DNA of 64,000 bases, taken from Persicitalea sp964500445. Lineage in GTDB: Bacteria > Bacteroidota > Bacteroidia > Cytophagales > Spirosomataceae. The stretch is taken from NCBI GenBank assembly GCA_964500445.1, contig CAZCOG010000033.1, positions 9,627-73,626 of the forward strand, given 5' to 3'. The translations under genes and the position numbers were made by a program. A model generated the notes under the pieces. It did no database searches. It worked only from the letters and a program-made list of their open reading frames with translations, and was not told the origin of the DNA. How positions within the stretch are numbered: position 1 is the stretch's first letter; every line of letters starts with the position of its first letter. Positions 25,414 to 34,804 of this stretch are shown piece by piece.

Positions 25414-28014
25414 ATGAAGAGTATGAAAAAATTTACCTCATTGAATAACGCAGTTAAAGTTCTGGTCCTATTGCTGACTTGCTCGGTAGTCGGCTACGCG
25501 CAGCGCATTGGCGTTGGGGCTGGCATCAGCAATAAACCCGCCGCCGAAAGTCAGGCCCCCGCGCTGAACTACGCTGATCCCAAGGAGTACGAAATTATGG
25601 ACGTGACCGTGTCGGGAACCCAGTTCCTCGATCCCAACAGCATGGTCTCTATTTCGGGATTACAAAAAGGCGACAAGATTCGGGTGCCGGGTCCGGCGAT
25701 TTCCTCCTCCATCAAAAGGATGATGGACTTTGGTACACTTGACGATGTCGAAATTCTTTACACCAAAATAGAAGACGGCAAAATCTGGCTCAATATCCAT
25801 ATCAAGGAGCGGCCCCGGCTGTACCAGGTGACATTCTCCGGCTTACGCAAAGGCGAAAAGGAGACTTTGAACGATAAAGTAAAGCTGATCAAAGGCCGCG
25901 TTATCACGCCGACAGTTATCAAGAATACTCAGTTGCTCATCAAAAAGCACTTTATGGACAAAGGCTTTTACAACATCACGGTGAAAGCTCTCCAGATTCC
26001 TGATACCACGCGCGGTCAGGCTACGCTCAACTTTACCGTCGATAAGGGTAAGAAGGTCAAGATTGATGAAATTGATATCATCGGCAACGAGGCCATCAGC
26101 GATGCTACCCTGAAAAAGAAGCTCAAAAAGACCAAAGAGAAGAAACTCTGGCACCTTTTTACGCCCTCGAAGTACATTCCCAAGCTATACGATGAGGATA
26201 AGGATAAGCTTATTGCCTACTACCGGAAGAACGGCTACCGCGACGCGACCATCGTTTATGACAGCATCAGAAACGAAGGCAGCGAAACGATCAACATCGT
26301 GATGAAAATCGACGAGGGCCCTAAGTACTACTACCGTAATATTGACTTTACGGGAAACTACCTGCGTAGCACCGAGTTCCTGGAAAAAATCCTAGGCCTG
26401 AAGAAAGGCGACGTTTATAACCCCGAAGAACTGGATAAAAAGATCAACGGGATTCCCGGCGCGGACGTCAGCTCGGCCTATATGGACGATGGGTACCTGT
26501 ATTTCAGCGCCACGCCCGTGGAGACTTCCGTAGTTGGTGATTCGATCGACATCGAGATTCGGATTCGCGAGGGTAAGCAAGCCACCATCAACCGTATTAT
26601 CCTGAATGGCAATACCAAGACCAGCGACCGTGTAGTACTTCGCGAATTGTTTACGTTGCCCGGGCAAAAATTCAGCAAAACCGAACTGATCAATACCAAC
26701 CGCCAACTGGCGCAGATGGGCTATTTCGATCCCGAGAAAATCCAGATAAATCCCATTCCTAATCAGGCAGACGGCACGGTGGATATCGAATACACCGTAG
26801 AAGAAAAACCCTCCGACCAGATCGAACTCTCCGGTGGCTGGGGCGGCTACATTGGCTTTGTAGGTACTTTGGGGCTAGTTTTTAATAACTTCTCGCTGCG
26901 CAATATTCCCAACCGCTCTACCTGGCGGCCCCTGCCTTCGGGCGACGGACAGAAGCTTTCGGTGCGTTTCCAGGCCAACGGACGGCAGTTTCAGACGTAC
27001 TCACTCTCGTTCAGCGAACCGTGGCTGGGCGGCAAAAAGCCTATCAACTTCGGCGTAGCCCTGACCCGTACCGTTTACCGCATTTCAGATTATAGTGCGC
27101 TTTATAGCCGCAACCCCGTATCGCCCGGCCGACAGACCTTCCTAGGTTCGTACTACAACAATGGTATCACGTTCTCATTGGGTCGCCGTTTGAAAGTACC
27201 TGATCGGTTCCTGGTGTTGACCCATTCGCTGTCCCTACAGCAATATCGCCTCGATAGCCTGGACTTTTTCCGCATTGGCTACAGCAACGGGAAATCGTAT
27301 AACGTGACGTTCAATACGACATTATCGCGCAACACCCTGAGCGATAACCAGTATCCGCGCTCGGGTTCGTCGCTCTCATTGGCGGCTACCTTCACGCCAC
27401 CCTATTCGGCTTTCCGGAAAACGGATTTCAGCGATGCACAAAGCAGGTTTAAATTAGTGGAATATCACAAGTGGATGTTCGATGCCAGTTGGTACGCCAC
27501 CATTACGGGTAAACTTGTCGTGAGTGCCCGTGCGCACATGGGTTTCCTGGGTAGTTACGGCGACAAAGTCGGCCTGAGTCCATTTGGTCGCTTCATCGTG
27601 GGCGGCTCGGGTCTGGCCGGTCAAGGTTCCTTCGCGCTCGCCGACCAGGATATCATTGGTCTGCGCGGCTATGGCGATCGCAAAGTCGGGCCACTTGATC
27701 CTAGCGGTCAACTACTCGGCGGTGGTGGCGTGGTGTATAACAAATTCGTAACGGAAATACGTTACCCGGTTTCGCTCAATCCGCAGGCGACCATTTTCCT
27801 ACTGGGCTTTGCGGAAGGGGGCAACAACTGGGGTAGTTACCGCGAATTTAACCCCTTTGATATCAAACGTTCCGTTGGTGGCGGTGCCCGGATTTTTATG
27901 CCGGCCTTTGGCTTGCTAGGCATCGACTGGGGCTACGGATTCGACAAGATTCAGGGTTCGAGCGTGCGCAGCGGCGGTCAATTCCACTTTACGATCGGGC
28001 AGCAGATCCGGTAA
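25414..28014 (+). CDS. bamA: Outer-membrane protein assembly factor BamA
   Basis: About 866 residues from MKSMKKFTSLNN; in-frame starts at 25396 (overlapping uppS) and 25423 are also possible. A signal peptide ends near VVGYAQ. Residues about 55-430 contain the POTRA repeats (for example VTFSGLRKGEKETLNDKVKLIKGRVI, IDEIDIIGNEAISDATLKKKLKKTKEKK, IDFTGNYLRSTEFLEKILGLKKGDVYN, INRIILNGNTKTSDRVVLRELFTLPGQKFSK), and the rest is the Omp85 barrel, with GLRGYGDRKVGP in its lid loop and a final HFTIGQQIR strand. BamA inserts beta-barrel proteins into the outer membrane. The C-terminus ends in arginine rather than the usual aromatic residue. Confidence 0.94.
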   Translation: MKSMKKFTSLNNAVKVLVLLLTCSVVGYAQRIGVGAGISNKPAAESQAPALNYADPKEYEIMDVTVSGTQFLDPNSMVSISGLQKGDKIRVPGPAISSSIKRMMDFGTLDDVEILYTKIEDGKIWLNIHIKERPRLYQVTFSGLRKGEKETLNDKVKLIKGRVITPTVIKNTQLLIKKHFMDKGFYNITVKALQIPDTTRGQATLNFTVDKGKKVKIDEIDIIGNEAISDATLKKKLKKTKEKKLWHLFTPSKYIPKLYDEDKDKLIAYYRKNGYRDATIVYDSIRNEGSETINIVMKIDEGPKYYYRNIDFTGNYLRSTEFLEKILGLKKGDVYNPEELDKKINGIPGADVSSAYMDDGYLYFSATPVETSVVGDSIDIEIRIREGKQATINRIILNGNTKTSDRVVLRELFTLPGQKFSKTELINTNRQLAQMGYFDPEKIQINPIPNQADGTVDIEYTVEEKPSDQIELSGGWGGYIGFVGTLGLVFNNFSLRNIPNRSTWRPLPSGDGQKLSVRFQANGRQFQTYSLSFSEPWLGGKKPINFGVALTRTVYRISDYSALYSRNPVSPGRQTFLGSYYNNGITFSLGRRLKVPDRFLVLTHSLSLQQYRLDSLDFFRIGYSNGKSYNVTFNTTLSRNTLSDNQYPRSGSSLSLAATFTPPYSAFRKTDFSDAQSRFKLVEYHKWMFDASWYATITGKLVVSARAHMGFLGSYGDKVGLSPFGRFIVGGSGLAGQGSFALADQDIIGLRGYGDRKVGPLDPSGQLLGGGGVVYNKFVTEIRYPVSLNPQATIFLLGFAEGGNNWGSYREFNPFDIKRSVGGGARIFMPAFGLLGIDWGYGFDKIQGSSVRSGGQFHFTIGQQIR

Positions 28015-28063
28015 TAAAGAGAGGGGCCTTTCGTTATAAAGTGCAAAAAAACAGCACCTTCGC

Positions 28064-28627
28064 ATGAAGAAGATCGTATTTTTATTACTTTTGTCGTCCG
28101 TTTCGTCGCTGGGGGTTCAGGCTCAGAAGTTCGGCTACGTCGATATGGAATATATCACCAGCAAAATGCCTGAGTACCAGAAGGCCCAAAGCGAGATGAA
28201 TCAGTTCTCGGAACGCTGGGCCAAAGAGATTCAGGAAAAAGGAGCCGAGATCGACCGTTTGCAGCGTGCCTACATGGCCGAAGAGGTACTTTTAACCGAC
28301 GAGCTTAAACGCAAGCGGCAAAATGAAATCAGAGAGAAAGAACTGGAAGCCCGCGAGTACAACAACAAGATTTTTGGCGTGGACGGCATGATGTTTCAGA
28401 AGAAAAAAGAATTGCTGAAACCCGTTATGGAACGCGTACAAAGATCGGTCGAAAAAGTTTGTTCACAACGGCGACTCGATTTTCTCTTTGATAAGTCCAG
28501 TGATTTTGTGATGGTCTACACCAACCCTAAGCACGATTACACGGACTACGTCATGGAGGATTTGGGCATCGATACCAAACCCGTAGCGGCATCGGATACT
28601 ACGCCAGCTTCCAAGACTAACAACTAA
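28064..28627 (+). CDS. OmpH/Skp-family periplasmic chaperone, first copy
   Basis: Encodes 187 residues with a signal peptide ending VQAQ. KFGYVDMEYITSKMPEYQKAQSEM is the standard N-terminal strand and first helix of Skp/OmpH; a long charged coiled coil (about 45-125) and a C-terminal beta segment (LDFLFDKSSDFVMVYTNPKHDYTDYVMEDLGI) follow. Skp-type trimers hold unfolded outer-membrane proteins for BamA, which is encoded 49 bp upstream. The next gene is a second family member 37 bp downstream; the two are only distantly similar, so they are not a recent duplication. Confidence 0.92.
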   Translation: MKKIVFLLLLSSVSSLGVQAQKFGYVDMEYITSKMPEYQKAQSEMNQFSERWAKEIQEKGAEIDRLQRAYMAEEVLLTDELKRKRQNEIREKELEAREYNNKIFGVDGMMFQKKKELLKPVMERVQRSVEKVCSQRRLDFLFDKSSDFVMVYTNPKHDYTDYVMEDLGIDTKPVAASDTTPASKTNN

Positions 28628-28664
28628 AACAGTACAACCAAAAAACCTAAATAAACACGAACCA

Positions 28665-29285
28665 ATGAAAAAACAGTTGATTACCCTGATGATGCTTTTT
28701 GCCGTGGCCTGCACGCCCCTCTTTGCGCAGACTACCGCTTCAGCACCACGTACCAAGATAGGTTATACCAACGTCGACTTTATTCTGGGCCAACTCCCCG
28801 AAGCCAAAAAAATTGAGAATGAACTTTCCATCACAAAGGCTCAGCTTGACAAAGCCCTACAAGATAAGTACAAGGAATTTCAGGAGAAGCTGGATAACTA
28901 CAATAAGAATGCATCCGGCATGGCCGATGTGATTCGTGCCGATAAGGAGAAGGAACTGCAGGGCCTGCAGTCCTCGATTCAGGAATTACAGCGTAACTCC
29001 GAGGCTTCACTACAAACTAAATATCAGCAATTGATCGAGCCAGTGTTGCTGAAAATAAACAATGCTATCAAGGCAGTTGGAGAAGCTAACAACTACCTGT
29101 ACATCCTGAATTCGGATGCAGGCCAGAATACTACGCCCATTCTGCTTTATGTAGGTTCGGAAGAAAACAACGTGTCTGACCTGGTCTTTAAAGAACTAGG
29201 TGTTGACCCGGCGAAAGTAGCTCCCGAAACGCCTACGGCACCATCGACCGCACCAAAAGCGGGTGCGACTCCTCCAAAGAAATAA
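28665..29285 (+). CDS. OmpH/Skp-family periplasmic chaperone, second copy
   Basis: Encodes 206 residues with a signal peptide ending PLFAQ. The core reads KIGYTNVDFILGQLPEAKKIENELSITKAQLDKALQDKYKEFQEKL, then a coiled coil to about residue 125, and YLYILNSDAGQNTTPILLYVGSEENNVSDLVFKELGV. The C-terminal 25 residues are Pro/Ala/Thr-rich with a lysine end, a probably flexible tail absent from the first copy's core. Tandem skp genes behind bamA are common in Bacteroidota. An intrinsic terminator follows 20 bp after the stop, closing the uppS-bamA-skp-skp unit. Confidence 0.92.
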   Translation: MKKQLITLMMLFAVACTPLFAQTTASAPRTKIGYTNVDFILGQLPEAKKIENELSITKAQLDKALQDKYKEFQEKLDNYNKNASGMADVIRADKEKELQGLQSSIQELQRNSEASLQTKYQQLIEPVLLKINNAIKAVGEANNYLYILNSDAGQNTTPILLYVGSEENNVSDLVFKELGVDPAKVAPETPTAPSTAPKAGATPPKK

Positions 29286-29304
29286 GGAAAATATTTTTTT
29301 CTGT

Positions 29305-29340
29305 AAAAAAGCGAAGCGCCTGATGCTTCGCTTTTTTTTT
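29305..29340 (+). terminator. Intrinsic terminator of the uppS-bamA-skp-skp unit
   Basis: GCGAAGC (29311-29317) and GCTTCGC (29325-29331) form a stem with a 7-base loop, extended by A-T pairs on both sides, followed by nine T. Textbook intrinsic terminator. Confidence 0.88.
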
Positions 29341-29416
29341 GGTTAAAATTGTTAAACTAGCGTAGGTCTGGCCAAATCTCCATAGTTCAAAGAGCCGCAT
29401 TCCATACGGTATTCGT

Positions 29417-29424
29417 TATTTTTG
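29417..29424 (+). promoter_or_regulatory. -7 element upstream of the Ig-fold protein gene
   Basis: TATTTTTG matches TAnnTTTG, 86 bp before the ATG at 29510 and downstream of the terminator. No -33 TTTG at the usual distance. Confidence 0.35.
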
Positions 29425-29509
29425 CGTTTAAAACAAAGATTTTTTCCAAAATATTGGATACCAAGGTATGATTCTTTTCCTGGTACTTGTCCAATAATCG
29501 TACTGATAA

Positions 29510-31162
29510 ATGAAAGCACAACATACTGGAAATCAGCATAAAGACTCTGCTGTACTCTTTCCTCATCAAACTTCTTCCGCCGATTTTTTTAGCCTGTTAT
29601 TAATTGCTGTTCTTGGAATAATTACAAATCGCACATTTGCTCAGGATACTATAGCCGAAAATTCAGCCTTTCAAATCATCCTTCCCACCGAACCCAGCTG
29701 GAATGTTTTGGAAGAAGGCAAGGAGTTTGCTTTCAAGTTAAAGTCTCAAGGCGGTAAGTCTGACACGGTCTTTTTCTCAATTGTGGAAGGCCGACAGAAA
29801 GATATGATTTTCGACTCATTGGGTCGTTTCGTCTGGACGCCTTCTTACGACATAGCTGACCGTATCAATACGTTGCGTTCGTTACCCGTAGTTTTTGAAG
29901 CTACCAACACTGCCGGAGAGAGCGTTACCAAGCAGATTGCCTTCAAGATTGTTCATGTCAACCGCCCGCCGGAAGTGGATGAGTTGCGCCCCTTCTACGT
30001 GCAGTACAAGACGCAGAATACTTACCAAATTGATATGAACGCCGTCCGTGATCCCGATAGCGATCCGGTGGTAATAGTTCCGGTAGCTGAGCAAATGCCC
30101 GAAGGGATGCGCATTTCGGCCAGTGGCGAAGTGACGTGGGAACCTTCGCAGAGGCATTTTAATACCCTGCGCGAGGGAGCCCGTTACATCGAGTTTTATG
30201 TGGAAGACCAACCCGCCAAAGCTCGTACCAAGGGGCGCATTAAGCTGGAAGCCACACAAATGGACTTGCCCCCGGAAATTACGGTGGTGCCGAATGTCAG
30301 CCGCGTAAAAAGCAAGGAAAACACCGCCATCAATATTAAGTTTTTCCTTTCTGACCCTAATGGCGACGACGACATATCGATGTTCTCTTTTATCTCCGAC
30401 AATCGCGAAATTCCCCAGAATACGATTGTCAAAAATGCCCCAACGCAGTATGAATTCATCTGGACGCCGGGTTATGATTTTGTTAAAGATCCTTATGATT
30501 CGCTGGCTTTCGATGTAACATTTTATGTTTTGGACAAATCGAGAAACCGGGCCGAACGCAAAATTCACTTCAATATAGAAAATACGGTCAACGAAGCCGA
30601 GCGCGACGCCTACCTCTACGCCCTTTACCGGGGCGGCCTTGTCAACGCCTGGGGCTTGCTGGAGCAGATGAAGGAGAAGGAGGAAGAACTTAAGAAAGGT
30701 TATCGCCGCGCCAAAAAGGGTAAGAAAAACCGCTCGGTACTGAATGCTTCGCTTGGTGCCACTACGGGCCTGTCACCTGTCATCGCCGGCCCCAAGCGCC
30801 CGAATCTGAAAACGGGCATTACCACCGTGGGAGGTACCACCGTGATGACCATTGGCACGCTGGAAGCGACAGAAGTTATTGGGCGCTCGACCAAAGACCT
30901 CTTGGATCGTTTCAACTACGTAATGGAGAAAAAGAGCGAACTGCAGAACAAAGGCGATATTTTCGCCCGCGAGTACTCGCTCAAATCGGCCCGCCGCACC
31001 AGCGACTTCATCCGCAAACTAGACGAATTCCGCGCCCTGATGAATCTGAAGGGATTGGTAGCGCTTGAATTGGACGCCAACTGGGAAAATAAAAAGGAGG
31101 CAACTGATAAAGCATTGAAGCGGGCTTTCAAAGACTTTTCGCCTCTGGAGACAACCCAGTAG
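29510..31162 (+). CDS. Secreted protein with Ig/cadherin-like domains
   Basis: Encodes 550 residues. The signal sequence has a long polar n-region (about 25 residues) before FFSLLLIAVLGIITNRTFAQ. Three cadherin/He_PIG-like domains follow at about 55-150, 150-255 and 258-365; each shows the W(T/E)P motif that ends putative Ig domains (RFVWTPSYD, EVTWEPSQR, EFIWTPGYD) and Asp-rich calcium-type turns (NAVRDPDSDP, FLSDPNGDDDIS). Residues about 370-550 are helical and basic, with a GTTVMTIGTLEATEVIG stretch. No T9SS sorting domain is seen. It probably sits in the periplasm or envelope, and it stands in convergent orientation to lspA. Confidence 0.82.
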   Translation: MKAQHTGNQHKDSAVLFPHQTSSADFFSLLLIAVLGIITNRTFAQDTIAENSAFQIILPTEPSWNVLEEGKEFAFKLKSQGGKSDTVFFSIVEGRQKDMIFDSLGRFVWTPSYDIADRINTLRSLPVVFEATNTAGESVTKQIAFKIVHVNRPPEVDELRPFYVQYKTQNTYQIDMNAVRDPDSDPVVIVPVAEQMPEGMRISASGEVTWEPSQRHFNTLREGARYIEFYVEDQPAKARTKGRIKLEATQMDLPPEITVVPNVSRVKSKENTAINIKFFLSDPNGDDDISMFSFISDNREIPQNTIVKNAPTQYEFIWTPGYDFVKDPYDSLAFDVTFYVLDKSRNRAERKIHFNIENTVNEAERDAYLYALYRGGLVNAWGLLEQMKEKEEELKKGYRRAKKGKKNRSVLNASLGATTGLSPVIAGPKRPNLKTGITTVGGTTVMTIGTLEATEVIGRSTKDLLDRFNYVMEKKSELQNKGDIFAREYSLKSARRTSDFIRKLDEFRALMNLKGLVALELDANWENKKEATDKALKRAFKDFSPLETTQ

Positions 31163-31257
31163 TTTGGAGCGATAAGGGTAGTTCGACGCTGCTGTTCGAA
31201 TCCACAAAGCAATGCTGTGACACAGTTGAATGGAGAAAATAGTACTGCTTCCGCAAA

Positions 31258-32061
31258 CTATACCTCCATTCGTCCGTCATCCTTCTTATCGCCGGGAAGG
31301 GTAGTTTCATTATCAGGTATGATAGCGTCTTCCTGAGTTTCTGTATCTTCAGTCAGGTACTTTATACTGTTATCAGTAGGCTCTTTGAATCTATCCTGTT
31401 CGATATAGTTTTGATCTTCCTCAACTGCCGAATCGCCTTCCGCGGCTGATTCTTCTTCGATCACCTCGTACTCATGACTGTGCTTGAAGAAGGAGCTTTG
31501 GAAAATCAGGATCGTACACACACCCACGAAAATACAGGCATCAGCGAAGTTGAAAATAGGCGTAGAGTAGTATTGCCCGCCCCAGACAGGTACCCAGTCT
31601 GGCACGAAGCCCTCCCAGAAATCAACGAAAATCATGTCGATGACCTGCCCGTGAAACCAGGGCGTGGGCGAGCCGTAAGGAGCATTGCCCAGCAACACGC
31701 CGTAAAAAGTACTGTCGATTACATTACCCACCGCACCCGCCAGAATCATCGCCAGCGCCCACAGCAAACCAGAGGCCGCACCGCGTCGCGCCAGATTGAT
31801 CAGGTACCAGGCTATGGCCCCCATTGCGGCAAGACGAAAGAGCGTCAGGAACAGTTTGCCATATTCATGGCCTAACTCCATCCCGAAGGCCATACCGGGA
31901 TTGAGGACATAGTGCAGCTTCATCCAGTCGCCAATCAGCGCGATCTGCCCCGAAAAGCCCGGCTCCATGTACTTATGTACCAGCATCTTGCTTGTCTGAT
32001 CGATGGCGATAAGCAACACACTGAAAAGAATATATTTGGTTGGATTTTTGGGTTGAATCAT
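31258..32061 (-). CDS. lspA: Lipoprotein signal peptidase (signal peptidase II)
   Basis: 267 residues from MIQPKNPTKYILF; the frame is open 66 bp upstream, but the family begins here. Four membrane helices and the aspartic-protease dyad are visible: AGAVGNVIDSTFYG (Asp116) and IFNFADACIFVG (Asp174). The loop VIDMIFVDFWEGFVPDWV matches Bacteroidota LspA. The enzyme cleaves prolipoprotein signal peptides before the lipidated cysteine, and thus matures many lipoproteins in this window. Unusually, about 73 residues follow the last helix, with many Glu and Asp (VIEEESAAEGDSAVEEDQ); normal LspA ends soon after the helix. Confidence 0.95.
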   Translation of the reverse strand: MIQPKNPTKYILFSVLLIAIDQTSKMLVHKYMEPGFSGQIALIGDWMKLHYVLNPGMAFGMELGHEYGKLFLTLFRLAAMGAIAWYLINLARRGAASGLLWALAMILAGAVGNVIDSTFYGVLLGNAPYGSPTPWFHGQVIDMIFVDFWEGFVPDWVPVWGGQYYSTPIFNFADACIFVGVCTILIFQSSFFKHSHEYEVIEEESAAEGDSAVEEDQNYIEQDRFKEPTDNSIKYLTEDTETQEDAIIPDNETTLPGDKKDDGRMEV

Positions 32062-32138
32062 TATCAAAAGATTTGCGGAAGTCCTGACACGTATATCTGC
32101 GTAAATCCGAAATGCGGCGGCCATCATGAGTTAAGTGA

Positions 32139-32146
32139 CAAAAATA
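32139..32146 (-). promoter_or_regulatory. Probable lspA promoter (-7 element)
   Basis: Minus strand reads TATTTTTG, a perfect TAnnTTTG, 78 bp before the lspA start. A TTG lies 22 bp further upstream, within the looser spacing described for Flavobacterium-type promoters. It overlaps the region just after the proline dehydrogenase stop. Confidence 0.5.
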
Positions 32147-32180
32147 GTCCTTTTTCCGGGCCTTACACAACTTGCACTTC

Positions 32181-33383
32181 TTATACAGTCCCCAGACCCC
32201 GACGTTTCATTTCGCGCTTTACCAGCAGAAACTCCCGGCTGCTTTGTCCGGCAATGGATTTATTCTCCTCAGCCCGTCGGAACAAATAGGGCATTACCGA
32301 GTCGATGGGGCCATAAGGGACGTACTTGGCGACATTGTAGCCCAAATTCGCCAGGTTATAAGACAGGTTATCGCTCATACCCAGCAACTGCGCAAACCAT
32401 ACCCGCGAATCGCCGGGTTTCAGGCCGAGTTTCTGCATCTTATCGGCGCAATGCAGGCAGCTCGCTTCATTATGCGTACCCAGGCAAAACTCAATATTGT
32501 CGATGTGTTCCAGTGAAAAATCGACGGCGGCATCGTAGTCACGGTCAGTATCGGCTTTTGTAGCCTGAATCGGATTGCGGTAGTTATTCTCCCGTGCCCG
32601 AATCCGCTCTTTTTCCATATAAGCGCCACGCACCAGCTTGCCGCCTAATATGTAATTATTCTCCCGCGCCCGGAGGTAGGCACTTTTGTAGGCTTCCAGT
32701 ACCTCGTGCCGGTAAAGTTGGTAGGTATTAAACACAATGGCCTGACGGCTGTTGTAACGCGCCATCATCGTATAGGCCAGATCATCGATCACTTCCTGAA
32801 TCCAGCTTTCTTCGCCATCGAAAAATATTCGCACGGAACGCAGGTGAGCCTGGCTACAAAGTCGCTCGACCCGATCCACTACCCGTGCATAGGCTTTGGT
32901 TTCGGTCGCAGACAATTCAGCTTTCCTTTGCACTTTTTCAAGAAGGTCATTGGGTGCGATCCCTGATACCTTAAATACCGTAAAAGGAATATCCTTCGAC
33001 GTAGCCGCCCGATCGATCGTTCGGAGAAGTTCGGCGGTAGTTTCTTCAAAAACGGCCTCCTCATCTTCGCCCTCTATGGAGTAGTCCAGAATAGTGCCAA
33101 TACCTGAGTCGCTTAGTTGGCGGATTGTATTTTCGCATTCGCGAATGGTTTCTCCGCCACAGAATTGCTCATAAATCGTGCTCCGGATAAGCTTTTTTAC
33201 GGGTAAATGTAGTCTTAAAGCAAGTTTTATAAAAAAAGTACCTAAATTTACAAGTCCTGCCCGGTTCATCATGGCAAAAAGCCAATAGGTTTTGCGCAGT
33301 TGCTGGTTGGATTTGGCCGCAAAAGCCACGGATGTATCTTCAAATACAGCAGGTGAAATGGCGGGTTGAGTTATATGGGGCAT
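32181..33383 (-). CDS. Proline dehydrogenase
   Basis: Encodes 400 residues of the FAD-dependent PRODH TIM-barrel family, which oxidises proline to pyrroline-5-carboxylate. Typical segments are GTILDYSIEGEDEE, PFTVFKVSGI, VRIFFDGEESWIQEVIDDLAYTMMARYN, VFNTYQLYRHEVLEAYKSAYLRARENNYILGGKLVRGAYMEKER and the C-terminal NLGYNVAKYVPYGPIDSVMPYLFRRAEENKSIAGQSSRE, where the YLxRRxxEN-type motif binds substrate. It is the stand-alone enzyme, not a PutA fusion. The second pathway enzyme (P5C dehydrogenase) is not in this window. The gene ends 119 bp before the lspA start on the same strand. Confidence 0.93.
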   Translation of the reverse strand: MPHITQPAISPAVFEDTSVAFAAKSNQQLRKTYWLFAMMNRAGLVNLGTFFIKLALRLHLPVKKLIRSTIYEQFCGGETIRECENTIRQLSDSGIGTILDYSIEGEDEEAVFEETTAELLRTIDRAATSKDIPFTVFKVSGIAPNDLLEKVQRKAELSATETKAYARVVDRVERLCSQAHLRSVRIFFDGEESWIQEVIDDLAYTMMARYNSRQAIVFNTYQLYRHEVLEAYKSAYLRARENNYILGGKLVRGAYMEKERIRARENNYRNPIQATKADTDRDYDAAVDFSLEHIDNIEFCLGTHNEASCLHCADKMQKLGLKPGDSRVWFAQLLGMSDNLSYNLANLGYNVAKYVPYGPIDSVMPYLFRRAEENKSIAGQSSREFLLVKREMKRRGLGTV

Positions 33384-33542
33384 TATAAATAGTTCGTTGG
33401 GTTAAATTCGCGTTCTTCGCTATTCTAAACGAAAAGAAACGGGTTCTATTTTCAAGGTAAAAACGCAAAAAGGTTACGGAAGCCAGTATGATTTTTTCTA
33501 GAATCATACGAATAATTGACTTCCCAGCAGTTGTTTGGGCAA

Positions 33543-33550
33543 CAAAGGTA
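33543..33550 (-). promoter_or_regulatory. -7 element upstream of proline dehydrogenase
   Basis: Minus strand TACCTTTG, a perfect TAnnTTTG, 160 bp before the start. Between it and the gene lies an 8-bp inverted repeat (GTATGATT at 33486-33493, AATCATAC at 33502-33509) that could act in the leader. Confidence 0.4.
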
Positions 33551-33629
33551 CGTAAAGCACTCCAATACCCTATTTCATACAGATTTCATTAATACATTTT
33601 TTATTTTTCATAAGGTTAAGTAGTTGAAT

Positions 33630-34724
33630 ATGAATGCTTCGTTAGACATCCTGCCGCTGAGTAGCTGGATTAATACTGACGGTAAACCCCTGGTAATTGC
33701 CGGGCCGTGCAGTGCCGAAACCGAGGAACAAATGGTGGAGTCCGCCGTTCAGATTAAGAATGAAGGTTATGCGCACGTTATCCGCGCCGGCGTTTGGAAA
33801 CCGCGTACCCGTCCCGGCTCATTCGAGGGTATGGGTGAGGCTGCCCTGCCCTGGTTACAGACAGTGAAGAAGGAAACCGGCATGCCTGTAGCCATCGAGG
33901 TAGCCAATCCCAACCACATCGAACTGGCGCTGAAATACGGCGTGGATATTCTGTGGGTGGGGGCCCGCACCACGGTAAACCCCTTCAATGTGCAGGAACT
34001 GGCCGATGCCCTGAAAGGTGTGGATGTACCTTTACTGGTAAAGAATCCCGTAAACCCCGATCTCCAACTCTGGATTGGTGCTTTGGAGCGTTTCAATCGG
34101 GCGGGTGTCAAAAAACTGGGGGCCATTCACCGCGGCTTTTCCAACGCCCAGGAAAACAAATTCCGCAATTCGCCCATGTGGCCGATTGCCATTGAGTTGA
34201 AGACGCTTTTCCCGCAGCTACCCATCATCGGCGATCCAAGCCATATGGCTGGCAAGCGTGCCCTGCTGTTTGAACTGACACAACGCGCGATGGACCTGAA
34301 CTACGATGGTCTTATCATCGAGTCGCACCGCGATCCTGATAAAGCCTGGTCCGATGCGGCACAGCAGCTAACACCGGTTGCTTTGGGCGAAATGCTCCAC
34401 GAACTGCACGTTCGCAAAAAATCCTACGGCGACGAGTACCAGACTCAACTCGAAATTATCCGCGAAAAACTCGATCACCTCGACCGCGAACTTCTCGAAA
34501 CGCTGGCCGCTCGGATGTCGCTGGTCGAGAAAATCGCCGAGTACAAGCGCGACAACAACGTGTCGGCCTACCAGGTGGACCGCTTCCGCGAAATCCTGAA
34601 TACCCGCGCCGAGTGGGGCAATAGCCTGAACCTGTTTCCGAATCTGGTGGACGAACTCTTCAAACTCGTTCATATGGAATCAATCCGTAAGCAAACAGAG
34701 GTGATGAACCAGGTAAGTGCGTAG
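33630..34724 (+). CDS. Bifunctional DAHP synthase / chorismate mutase
   Basis: About 364 residues from ATG at 33630; a TTG two codons earlier is less likely. Residues 1-255 are a class-I-type DAHP synthase of the KDO8P-like subgroup: LVIAGPCSAETEEQ, IRAGVWKPRTRPGSFEGMGEAALPWL, VDILWVGARTTVNPF, LIIGDPSHMAGKR-type and GLIIESHRDPDKAWSDAAQQLTP. Residues about 270-360 are an AroQ chorismate mutase (IREKLDHLDRELLETLAARMSLVEKIAEYKRDNNVSAYQVDRFREIL). The fusion joins the first step of the shikimate pathway to the branch toward phenylalanine and tyrosine, and the mutase part commonly acts as feedback sensor (family knowledge). A clear terminator follows. Confidence 0.94.
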   Translation: MNASLDILPLSSWINTDGKPLVIAGPCSAETEEQMVESAVQIKNEGYAHVIRAGVWKPRTRPGSFEGMGEAALPWLQTVKKETGMPVAIEVANPNHIELALKYGVDILWVGARTTVNPFNVQELADALKGVDVPLLVKNPVNPDLQLWIGALERFNRAGVKKLGAIHRGFSNAQENKFRNSPMWPIAIELKTLFPQLPIIGDPSHMAGKRALLFELTQRAMDLNYDGLIIESHRDPDKAWSDAAQQLTPVALGEMLHELHVRKKSYGDEYQTQLEIIREKLDHLDRELLETLAARMSLVEKIAEYKRDNNVSAYQVDRFREILNTRAEWGNSLNLFPNLVDELFKLVHMESIRKQTEVMNQVSA

Positions 34725-34753
34725 TAGCATCTCTCTGTATTTATAATAAATGG

Positions 34754-34780
34754 AAGAGGTCACCATTCAGGTGACCTCTT
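34754..34780 (+). terminator. Intrinsic terminator after the DAHP synthase gene
   Basis: AAGAGGTCACC (34754-34764) pairs perfectly with GGTGACCTCTT (34770-34780) over a 5-base loop, followed by TTGCTTTT. Confidence 0.85.
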
Positions 34781-34804
34781 TTGCTTTTCAACGGATTTAA
34801 CCAA

